Shown here one piece after another: positions 54,491-64,000 of a stretch of DNA of 64,000 bases. A program made the position numbers and the translations under genes. Source of the DNA: Gibbula magus. Its lineage: Eukaryota; Mollusca; Gastropoda; Trochida; Trochidae. Positions within the stretch are counted from its first letter, which is position 1; every line of letters starts with the position of its first letter. Location: the NCBI GenBank assembly GCA_936450465.1, contig OW388302.1, positions 62,781,826 through 62,845,825 of the forward strand, read 5' to 3'. Under the pieces are notes generated by a model. The model ran no database searches and was not told where the DNA came from. It worked only from the letters and a program-made list of their open reading frames with translations.

Positions 54491-55700
54491 CTGATGATTG
54501 ACCGTAGTGTACGAAGGTGACAGTGGTAGTTCCTCCAACTCACAGAGCTAAATCAAAGAGAACAAAGCAATACAACGTGTCAAATGTTTTTTATTTCAGT
54601 TCATCATACCAGAACTACAATGACAGAATATCCTCAACAGTAAAACGCATCCCTTGCAAACTATAAATATGTACATTTCTATACCGATTATATATACTAT
54701 ACCAGCTGTTTCAAATGGACAGAGCCTACCTCCAGAACTTAACATAGAAAATAATATACGTTCAAATGTAACATTTTAGATATATTTCTGTTTTCAGGTT
54801 CTAAAATACTACAGCAAGTCTAAGTTGCCTAAACTAGTTCTTAAATAATGACATTTTCAGGTTCCTTTTCAGATTATATAATTTTGCATCTTCAAAAGTA
54901 AAATAGCACTGTGTATCATTTTTCCGGTACTACTATACAGATTTGAAGTGAATTCTTTTGAACCAAATACAATCATACCAAAGTATATTCCTTAAAGAGA
55001 TGTTAAACGAAGCTACCTTTGCTTCTTTCGATAGGTCATCGACTACCAAGCCATATAATGCTGTATAATAAAACATCATGTTCATGTCATGAAATTAGAC
55101 ATTTGGACAACTTTGTACAATTTGCCATTTTATTGTCACATTACTCGACTCGCTTGCCCGGCGAGGCATCACAGAAGTTTGCAAGACGTAACGGAGTTAT
55201 CTAAGTACTCCGTATCATTATATGGACGTAAAGGGGTTAAATCTATAATCCCCCCATCATCATCTGGACGCTTAATGAACTAATGATATGGGGTCGTAAA
55301 TTGTGAAAAATGGGACCTTTTTGAGTGTCATTCGACCATCACATTTACATGGTGGATTGATGATAAAACTAACAAAGCAACTTTATTCTTTCTGTCCTTT
55401 TATCAGAACGGATAGCTTTATTGGAAGCGTTTCCATGGAAACGTAAAATAATTACCGGCGAGTCCGCACTTGACTTATCACGGAGTGCCGTTAATTCGCC
55501 ATGATTTCCGACTCGTTATAACCAACTTGCTTGTTAACAAACCCGCTTTGTGGACAATTATACGTTTAGAGAGAAAAGATGGTAAATGGGCGAATTTCGA
55601 CAACGAGTGCTTGAAATAGATTGATTTGGCGTAATTTGTGGCATTTGAAATATATTATAATATTTGCAAATGAGCCACAAAAGAGATGAATTATTGCTAA
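54491..55700. other. No gene; possible conserved non-coding block
   Basis: 55420-55560 is less AT-rich and carries an X-box palindrome next to 'ataattaccggcgagtccg', which has the look of a regulatory block. No exon recognised. Confidence 0.35.
55429..55442. promoter_or_regulatory. X-box (RFX-type) motif 2, perfect palindrome
   Basis: GTTTCCATGGAAAC is a perfect 14-base palindrome of the X-box half-site. A homeobox-like TAATTA core follows about 7 bases downstream. Confidence 0.55.
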
Positions 55701-55701
55701 T

Positions 55702-55773
55702 GGGGAGGGGTGAGAAGGGGAGGGGAGGGGGGGGGGGGGGGGGGGGGTAAGGGGGGGGGGGGGGGGGGGGGGG
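55702..55773 (+). repeat. Poly-G tract
   Basis: Nearly pure G for about 50 bases after 'ggggaggggagggg', interrupted once by 'taa'. The + strand can form G-quadruplexes. Its length may be unreliable, as such runs are hard to sequence. Confidence 0.97.
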
Positions 55774-58069
55774 TTAGTCTTTTGAATGAAACAATATGAT
55801 TTGTTGTTGTTAAATTCATAATGATATAACGAAAACCTGTTCTTAGTATTTAAATAAAATTTTCTAAACTTCTAAAACTTATTTTGTGTTTCAGTAATGT
55901 TATAATGTTAGTAGACGAATATGAAAAAGGAGTAAAACTTTATACTGTGTCACAGTGAATGATCACAGATTCCCTGTGAAGTAGACAGGACAGGTTTGAC
56001 CTGAATACTTTGCATATACGTGTTTTATACCAAGCATCACATGTGAGACTACGGTTTTAACTATACTTGCCAGTATGAAAACCTATTTTTGTGTTACACT
56101 AATATTTAAAAAGAAGCACTCAGATATGAATTGAAAATATGAAACATTGTTTTTATTTTGTGTCTTTAATCCGTTTTGGTTGTAGACGTGCTTGGGTAAT
56201 CAAATACAGTATATCATTTAATTATGGATACACTAGTTCGGTTTCAATTTCAAAATTTAACAGACTCTTTTGAGTGTTATATACTTGAATCTCCTGTATT
56301 AACAGACACTCGGTTCAAGAAAACCTTTACTGAAAGATCTATTTCTTGCTAAAAAAAATATGAAAATGACAACTTTGATGACGATCTCCATTAAAACATG
56401 TTTATTGGAAGACACTGTGTGCATAAAGTGAAGAGTAAACAACAACAACTTGGACAGAGTTAGGCACATACACAGACTAATCACACCACAGTGGCAAGAA
56501 ATAAATCAGCTGAAAGATTGCAAAGGTTCAAAGAAATTTATTTTTTTAAATAGAAATATACCTTTTGGAAATAAATGTTTTCTTGAAATGTGTTTTCAAA
56601 CTTTAGAAAATGAACTGAAAAGTTGGTGACAAGTGATTTTTCAAAATATCTATGATTTGGAATAACATGCCAAAATACTTAAGAAATAACATTCCTATTT
56701 ACCTTAAACATTCTAAAAGTCTTTTGCCAGAAAGGATCATTCCGATGTGGTCATAGATATTTGATTTTTGATAAACTCAAAGGAAGGGCTAAAACTCTGT
56801 ATTCTGATCAGATTAATTTACTAAACATTATCACTAAACTGTACTAAAATTATTCTGCATCGCTTGTGTCACCATTTAAATTTGAAAATCAGTTCATATT
56901 TGAAAATGTATGAGAATCGAACTCGCACATGCTTTACATACGTAACTGTCTATCAGTATTCAGTTCACACATATTCAATCAACACAATGCCAACATATAC
57001 CAGCTGCAATAGTCAATATAAGGCCGTATATAAAATCATGATATGCAGTTTACATGATGAACATGTATTGTTTTTACAAATATACAAATTCTTGTATGGA
57101 CGATGCGTTAATGGCAGGATTGTTTTCAATAGGCACTTCACAATACAGGAGGGTAATAATATACATATCCTAAACCGCAATAGAAACATAACAAGTTAAT
57201 ATTGACATAATTATCATGTTGTTTAGAAGAAAAGCAAATGTTTCACGGCAATTTAGAAAAGGATTACATCTAAAAAGTAATGTGTTTGGATCCTTCGTAT
57301 TATCATTGACATTGATACTCCGAAGGAGTTGATATCCTGAAATTTTTACTTTTCTAATTAGAAATTTCTTATTCTAATTAATTAATTTCAAATTATATTC
57401 TACCACGTGTTTTCGATTTGTATGCTACTCATCAAAGAATCAATTTGGAAAGATGGAAATATGAAGGAACTAGCATTCCTCACTATTAGTCCTGTCTAAT
57501 CTCCATGGCAACACATTACTTAGAACTCTCTTTGTGACGTTTCTTTTGCGGTTCAATATATCAGAAGATATCAGACCTAAGAACAAGAATTCCTGTATAT
57601 TAAGGTCAACTAACAAGGTAGCTTTAATTATATATATATATTCATAAATAACAGCTAGTTTAGCCCGTATTGGCCAGTACCGTGCGTGTTGAAATCAGCC
57701 AATGAACAATGGCTTGGTCTGGCGTATTGTCTTGTCTGTGGGCTACTGGGACACGTGTATATATCATATTGCCATAAACATGTACCTCAGGTTCAGCATT
57801 GGACAGTACCTTAGATGCAGTATATGGTGTACGAGGCGTACAAAATTGTAAGTTAAATTATCAAATACATTGAAATTGAGACATTGGAATTAGCATTAAG
57901 CCATTTATGCCATGAAATCGACAATTCAATAACAGGTACAAAATGTAGAAAAGCAGGTGGCAAACTCGCCATTGACACATCACAGAGCAGAAGGCACACT
58001 ATCAACAGACACATACAGGTAAACAATTAAACAATCTGATTGAAACACAGAACTGATACCTTTCTAGAT
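55774..58069. other. No gene seen
   Basis: AT-rich. The 111-codon frame at 56864-57199 has no family match or splice context. An X-box-like motif lies at 57499-57512. Confidence 0.45.
57499..57512. promoter_or_regulatory. X-box-like motif 3
   Basis: ATCTCCATGGCAAC keeps the 'CCATGGCAAC' half but departs from the consensus at the first base. Confidence 0.35.
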
Positions 58070-58353
58070 CTGGACCCATATTTTCGAAATTCTCTTAGCG
58101 CTATGATAGTCGTAAGTGCAATACATTAACCAGTGTTTGTCCATAGAGGTGGTCCTGGGGACATTTGCCCACCTTTTTGGCTTGGTGTCCCTTAAAATTT
58201 GGAGAAGTAGGATACCTTTACCATTGCAAAGGGTCCGACTTGTTCAGAAATGGCCAAAATGACTCCTTTTTTAGATCACTTAGGAACAACACTGCAATAA
58301 CATTGACTTAGACTATCTTAGCAATAAGACAGCTTCGAAAATATGGGCCCTGG
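58070..58353. mobile_element. Foldback MITE, family 3, long copy
   Basis: 'ctggacccatattttcgaaa' at the left and 'ttcgaaaatatgggccctgg' at the right are inverted, as are the inner 'gcgctatgatagtcgtaag'-type segments. A 114-bp short version lies at 61802-61915. Confidence 0.75.
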
Positions 58354-59896
58354 CACTTAATTAACTTCACCATCATGTTTGATAAATATCAAAAGGCCAC
58401 TTTGACTCGACTCGAGTGGCATGATATCAAGAATACATAAAACATGTAGATCTGCGTTTGAATCAGACTCATTAAAGGCACACTACAAGCAATAAATTGA
58501 ATTATTGCTTGCAAAGTTTGAGCACAGCATCGATGACGTAATACACACAAAAGTATCGCATCTGAGGCGTTGAAGACATACAAGTATCACATAGTGGGTG
58601 CAGAACACATTAATGCACGTGCGGACGAAGACATTGGTAAAATGGACTGTAAGTAATATTCGTGTACATACTATTCTATGTAAATATAAACTAAAAAAAC
58701 AAACTATTATTCTAATGTATTTACATTGTTTTGATTTTTCACTCAGATGCACACGTTCATAAATAAATATTTACACTATTTACATCTAAATCTACAAGTG
58801 ATTGGAAGACTTGAGATTGTAATACGTTTGTAGGTAAATGCCTCGGAATCCAGAACGGGTGTTTCCGTGATGTGACGGAGTTTGCCGATTGGTACCGAGC
58901 ACAACACATGACGTCACAACACTGCGGAAGCACATACGTATATACAGTGATCTTTGGGCTGCTCTAGCTAGCACTCTGACATGTGGATTTGCCAAGATGA
59001 TATATACACCATGAAATGTGAACAATAAACGAAATTTAAGATTTCAAACGCAAATGATTATGCCAAAAAAAATTCCGATATATTTGATTATTTCAATTGT
59101 TAAATTATGTTGCTTTAATTTATAGAAAATGTCAAGCCATACTTTCATAGTAATAAAAAATAATGAAATTACCCAATTCTAAACAAATACTTCTTTTTGG
59201 AAAACATTTCAAATTAACCAACTGTTTTAGAATAATTTTGAAAAATAATTTTGAAATGAACAACATCGATATTATACAAATGTACAAACTCTCTAAGCAT
59301 ATATTAATATTACTGAGTATTATGGAAGTGAAATCAAATAATACTGTTTAAAAAGCACCAACAACGATAAATAGCCATAAATTGATGATTTTCCTATTTC
59401 CAGGGAAGTGCAATTTGGAAGCGTAAAACATGGAACACTTCAATACTTCTGAATCTCTAAAGAAACATTGCCATAAACATTCAATAACATTGCAAAACAT
59501 TTTGACTAGCTCTTAGTAAATATATATTCAAACGAAATGTACATGAATTTATGACATATAGATATATGAATGAGTATTTAGGTACTGAACTGAAATACTG
59601 TTTGAAAAAGCACCAACACGATAAAACACTATAAACGAGTTAGGTATATGTATACAAAGTGAAAGTTTCACTGTTTTGGCACAACATTTTCACTGTGACA
59701 CAATTGTCAAATGTTTTTTGAACACTGAACAACGACAAATTGTTTTTGCTATGTACACTGCACATTTCAGTTATTGCACGTGGAAAGCGTGACATCTTTC
59801 CAGACGGTCACGTGACATCACTCCAACTTGGCACATAAATCGTCCATAATGTCTATGCCTGGTTTTAACCGGCGTAATACCAGTCTTATCGCCTTT
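58354..59896. other. No supportable gene; GC-richer patch with CRE
   Basis: 58840-58990 has higher GC and a perfect TGACGTCA (58909-58916). A minus-strand acceptor-like 'cttccgcag' near 58925 opens into unfamiliar frames. 59700-59896 would be 3' UTR if the candidate exon at 59969 is used. Confidence 0.3.
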
Positions 59897-59969
59897 CATG
59901 AAGACTCGTATCCTCCGGCCGCTTCCTTGAAATGTGATCTCCTATAGTCAGAAATGATCACACTCGGAC
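59897..59969 (-). other. Candidate downstream exon of gene C
   Basis: A good acceptor ('ttattgtttttcag') at 59970|59969 precedes a GC-rich block. In phase 1 it would encode 'GPSVIISDYRRSHFKEAAGG' and stop at 59896-59898. The only strong donor of the preceding exon (60819) is phase 0, and that join gives three residues (VRV) then TGA. So it is either mostly 3' UTR, or joined by an exon I do not see. Confidence 0.4.
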
Positions 59970-60809
59970 CTGAAAAACAATAAAGCGAGTGTTGATAATT
60001 AAACCCAGTGGAAGACCAAAGCTTTGAGGTTGCGTTATTAGCAATAGAACGGCCCGTATCGCATGCCAAGATCGGCGTAAAGGTAATAATTACTGGGAGA
60101 GCAAAAACCATTTTCCTGTCTAAGATTAAAAAGAATTACTCAAAGTGATAAAAAATACAGGCCACCGGATAGAATGAATCTAAGAGACGACAAACGCACG
60201 GTGATGTATTGTAGGGATTGGGTCAGGTGTCCTGTTTCGGATTGTCTTTGTAATTTCATTAAACCTCGACAAGTTGCGACATATGTTATCTCCACAAAAT
60301 GATACAGTGTACAATTTCCTTTAACAGGATCTATGATCGCTATAACAGATCTTGTGTTTGAAATAGAATACTAAGATTACAGGAAAATACTGGTTGGTTT
60401 CATAAAACATATGGGTAGGTTGATCGATGATGGCAGGTTTCTGAATGTTTTGTTTTAGGCATGATACCGTCAGTGTCGTTTTCTGATATTTGATAAAACA
60501 TTTGTTATAATTTATTGGTAAAATCTAAATTAAAATGATTCTTTAATATCTTACATTGCTTTGATTAAATTTCTATCGGTTTATTGTATTTCGAATTTAT
60601 AAAAAAATGCTAACTATATAATGTAGAAACGTTGACATATGTACATACATTCATTAATGGAATGGAGTGATAGATAAATATGTCATACAATATTATCTAT
60701 AGATACCTAGATATATTGCCTGATTCACTGACCTATAACTCGATCTCTCTTACTATACATTACTCATTTTTTTATACATTGAGAAGGGATATATTTGTGA
60801 TATAGATTA

Positions 60810-61341
60810 TCAACTTACAGACCTCGCGAGCGGTGCTGAGGTTTGTGGACGATGCCGCTCTATGTGATGAATACGACTTCTATCTGGAGGAGGATGTTGA
60901 GCTCCCCGCGGCTGCGCGGTAGCACCGGAAGGGGCTGGATTCCGTGATGAGGCTTCCGGTCGGTCACCAACGAAGAGGGAATATGGCGGCGGGGGCTCTT
61001 CCTCCCAATAGCATGATGGGTAATTGTAGACGTAACGACCCCTGCCGCCGTGGGCCATCCCAGAGTTGTCTTCCCTTCGACCTCTTGGGCTGTTTATCTC
61101 CCTTCTGTTGCCGTTGGGTGTTGCTCTTGTTCCATGCGGCGACATCCGGGCTGCCAGTCCAGGAAGTGACATCAGCTGACCGGAAACAGCCTCGTGGTAG
61201 GATGGCGGACGGAGCGACGACCTGTGGACGCCGTTTCTTTGCAGATGCGCCTGGTTGGAAGGAGCCTCGTTTTCGGTTGTGAAGGCTGGATTATCTCCCC
61301 CTCGTGAATTTCGGTTTGACGAGACGGTGAATATAGAGGTC
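60810..61341 (-). CDS. Gene C large cytoplasmic exon
   Basis: Acceptor 'tctccttaaaacag'. 532 bases of GC-rich open frame encode the PPxY tail. 'GDNPAFTTENEA' near its start has an NPxF element reminiscent of endocytic signals. The exon end is uncertain: read-through to TGA gives '...LARSVS', while splicing at 60819 would replace the last residues. Confidence 0.82.
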
Positions 61342-62658
61342 CTGTTTTAAGGAGAAAATATTTTAGTTAATTGTAAACCTTTCCAAATCACTTTACAAGA
61401 AAGTCCTATCAATACTTTGTGAAACAAATCCATGCATATTTTATGGACTTGAAATGAGTAGTTGGGATGCCAAGGAATTGGGAAAATCTGAACTACGAAA
61501 GGCGTCACCTAAATATCTGTATCATTAACAAATTATTAATGACAAATTCCGCATCAGATTTAGTGGGCACTATGGGCTTATAAACGCCACAATGCTTCTT
61601 AACTATTAACTTTCTCACGATTAGTTGTTTTATAGATTAACGACACAACTAGAATAATACAACAAATGCTTGGCAAACTCTAGGACTGAACAAGTGCGCA
61701 TATTGTATATGACACGGAGTTATGTTTCACCATATGGCAATAAAATACTCAGTGACGTTACCATAAGTTGTTTTACGAAATCTCGACGAACAGAATAATT
61801 ACCAGGGCCAATATTTCGAAGCTGTCTTAGTGCTAAGATAGTCGTAAGTCAATGTTAATATATGACACTTACGACTATCTTAGCGCCAAGAGAGCTTGGA
61901 AAATATGGATCCAGGACAATAGTTTCTTGGCAAAAGCTAAGTCTGATGAAGTGCACATATTCTACATGTATCATTGACACGGGTAATGTTTGCTGAAGAC
62001 GCACCTGTGAGGGTTGCCCCGGACATCTTTCTTATGTGAGGAGATGATGACTGCGAGGAGAGCGAGGAGAGCGAGCAGCAGCACTCCCCCCAACACCCAC
62101 ACGATGATGATGATCGTCTCCACCTCGTACTCCTCCGCTGCTTCCACCTCCACGTCTGCAACATCAACAACACTACAGGTGAGATATGTGCGAGCAATAC
62201 CTGGCAAACAGCACATTTATGATAATACAATCCCATCGACGGCTTAAGTAACAGCTTGGAGCACATAACAGAGATACGGTAGGTATGTTATAATATATTT
62301 AGCAGGACAAGCATATTGGCAATATAGGTTTTTCTGTCTCCAGTTTTTTTTTTATTTAAGAGACTTAGGATATCATTATAATTGGATTATACTGAACGTG
62401 CTACACTTAAAACACGTTCACAATAATATAAATAAGTACTAATTGCAATAAGATGATTCCCCAAAGATATACAGATAAGGAACGCACCAGTAGGGCACCC
62501 TGCCTTAGTACCGTTCCAGCGATGTGAGGGCAGACACTGGAGGACGGACACAGTGTGGTTCCGACACAACACGTTCACGATCGTGTTCACTGTTCGGTTG
62601 TGAGTGTTCACTGTGTACCCCGGTTCAACTCCTGGGCCAAGAATAGGCGGACATAGAT
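60810..62658 (-). CDS. Gene C: Sushi-transmembrane protein with PPxY tail (5' end not found)
   Basis: Minus-strand exons are 62658-62488, 62155-62005 and 61341-60810, with GT..AG introns and consistent phases (1; 1; 2), about 284 codons. The first encodes a Sushi-like domain: cysteines in 'LCPP', 'NVLC', 'VLQC' and 'KAGC', with Trp in 'HRWNG' and N-glycosylation sequons NRT, NHT and NGT. Next come an acidic stalk ('DVEVEAAEEYEVE'), about 24 hydrophobic residues and a basic 'SSHKKDVR'. The cytoplasmic tail of about 180 residues is rich in Ser, Pro, Arg and Gly and holds two PPxY motifs ('RPPSYHEA' and 'PPPPYSLF'). PPxY motifs are docking sites for WW domains, including NEDD4-type ubiquitin ligases. 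The frame stops at TGA 60812-60810, but a consensus donor (TCT|GTAAGT) lies nine bases earlier, so the mature end may differ. The plan mirrors gene A with a different intracellular module. Upstream ectodomain and signal-peptide exons are missing. Confidence 0.8.
61802..61915. mobile_element. Foldback MITE, family 3, short copy
   Basis: 'ccagggccaatatttcgaag' pairs with 'ttggaaaatatggatccagg', and 'cttagtgctaagatagtcg' pairs with the inner right arm. It is 114 bp and sits in gene C's intron about 90 bp downstream of the transmembrane exon. Confidence 0.78.
62005..62155 (-). CDS. Gene C transmembrane exon
   Basis: Acceptor 'tgttgatgttgcag', donor 'acag|gtgcgt', phase 1 in, 2 out, the same phases as gene A's transmembrane exon. 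Confidence 0.85.
62488..62658 (-). CDS. Gene C Sushi-like exon
   Basis: 171 bases, phase 1-1; acceptor 'tctttaaatttcag', donor 'actg|gtgcgt'. The spacing of the four cysteines and the Trp fits a CCP module, though 'VEPGYTVNTHNRT' is atypical between the first two cysteines. Confidence 0.8.
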
Positions 62659-64000
62659 CTGAAATTTAAAGAATAATGATAAAATAACGCCACCAAATAA
62701 ATATTCAAAATGTTTTTTTTCCTTGTATATGCGAACAAAGATCTTCTAACAAATATTTCAGACTCCATATTTTCTTTGGGCGAAAGAATAGGTCTGGACT
62801 GCTTAAATAAAATGTATATATTGATATAAATGATACACCACTGACCGTAACAGTATCTGTTCTGAAATCTTACAGCAGCATCAGTCCGTTAAACAATATT
62901 CCCGCAGGCTTTTAAAACATGTAGGGTTTTCTCTATGACATTTCGTCTTGGCTAAAGGCCGGCCTTAAAAACTTTTTAAACCTTTGTTAAATGGCGCCAA
63001 AAGTAATCAATATCCGTTAAGTTGACACAATCAGAGGAGAATGTTACAGTGTCTGCTTTTATCTGATTCCAAGAAACATCAGGAATCAGTTAACATTAGC
63101 AAATCATGCATACACAGATCAGCATAACAACCATGACAGACAGACAATGAAGCTAGAAAATATCAAGAAACAAAGAAAGTTGTAAAAACTACCATGATGT
63201 CACCCTCTTACTCATCGCACCCCTCATCCCCTCTCCCAACCTACCCCTCCACTCCACCCCCGATGAGTCAGGGGCACTCATTACCCGTCACCCGGGAGAG
63301 AAAGGGGAGGGTGCGATCTCTGATACACGGCTAAGGGCGGCGTGCTTTATCGATTTACGGGTCATCTTCAGCCCTGGATTTAAAGGGCACTGTGTTTGCG
63401 AATTCTAGGATTTAAAGGGGCATTGTCACTGTGAAGTCCTGCATTAAAGGCGCATTGTGCTGACGAATCTTTGTTAACGTTGTCCTTATATGATTCTCAT
63501 AATCAGCGATTGTCTGCCTTGTTAGAGGCTCGCATACGACGCGGGTACAATCTTCGTGAAATAGACACCCAGAATAACTAATCATGTTCACTTCGTGGGT
63601 GATTCACAATGGAAGATGAATAACCGTACGATTCATCTTTTTACCGATTTTCACACTTCCAAATTTGGAGTCATTAAAATAAAAATAATGACACATTTGA
63701 CGGTCGAAAATCAGAATGTGGGTGTATTTTCCCCACTTCCATCTTTGGTAATTAAGCAAAAATAAAGACACTTTTGAAAATTGGCACGAGGGTTATCTTC
63801 ATTCCTTTCATATTCAATATAATCAACGTGAGTGTGTTCTCTCTGTAATGTTTTGTTGGTTATACTTTCATATCAAAAGCGTAATAATCTTCACAATTAA
63901 CTGATGATACATCAGAAAGGAAAGGTATTCTTTTAAGACCTTCAAATTTGGAACTGTTAAAGCAGAACACTTTGAAGTCGATTGTGACTTTACTTTGCTT
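62659..64000. other. No exon seen; short degenerate repeats
   Basis: Region 5' of gene C's first visible exon. 63378-63475 holds three imperfect copies of 'ttaaaggggcattgt'-type text. 63640-63790 holds two loose copies around 'acttccaaatttgg' and 'aaaataaaga'. A GC-rich stretch at 63190-63370 contains no convincing exon. Gene C's signal peptide may lie beyond the window. Confidence 0.4.

Overview
This window is nuclear DNA from an animal, most likely a marine mollusc. Genes are split into short exons with GT..AG introns. The long spaces between are AT-rich and full of microsatellites, minisatellites, foldback (MITE-like) elements, tRNA-derived SINE pieces and decayed LINE tails. Several interspersed families look like those common in gastropod and bivalve genomes: a SINE ending in a CTCA/CACCT-type tail, a '...gggagacatattg' family and LINE 3' ends with CATT tails. 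I cannot name the species. No bacterial-type operon, rRNA, CRISPR array or intact transposase is visible.

Three multi-exon genes can be supported, and all encode single-pass membrane proteins. Gene A (+ strand, coding 28458-37224, six coding exons with compatible phases, 248 codons) joins one Sushi/CCP domain, a transmembrane helix and a basic, serine-rich linker to a C-terminal CIDE-N domain. CIDE-N is known from the apoptotic nuclease pair CAD/ICAD (DFF40/DFF45) and the CIDEA/B/C lipid-droplet proteins. A CIDE-N domain in the cytoplasmic tail of a surface protein is the most unusual thing here. A TATA/initiator pair and a non-coding first exon at about 4.06-4.16 kb may be its promoter, 24 kb upstream. 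Gene B (- strand, 50446-47467, last three exons) encodes a transmembrane protein with a 40-odd residue tail; I do not recognise its family. Gene C (- strand, 62658-60810, 5' end not found) encodes a Sushi domain, a transmembrane helix and a long cytoplasmic tail with two PPxY motifs.

Layout: 0-28 kb holds no recognisable coding exon apart from the possible promoter and LINE remains. It does hold a 54-bp minisatellite, a 103-bp array rich in CACGTG, a 33-bp array, a 53-bp array with a three-unit higher-order pattern, a 23-bp array and a 2.3-kb inverted-repeat element. From 28.4 to 37.2 kb is gene A, whose fourth coding intron is almost filled by a 2.6-kb array of 18-bp units. From 37 to 47 kb is repeat-rich DNA between the convergent genes A and B. 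From 47.5 to 50.5 kb is gene B; 51-60 kb is non-coding DNA with three RFX-type X-box motifs; 60-62.7 kb is gene C.

Genes A and C share a plan of Sushi exon (phase 1-1), transmembrane exon and cytoplasmic exons. This suggests a local set of receptor-like genes whose ectodomains are similar and whose intracellular modules differ. That they work together is inference; the exon structures and domain motifs are read directly from the sequence.
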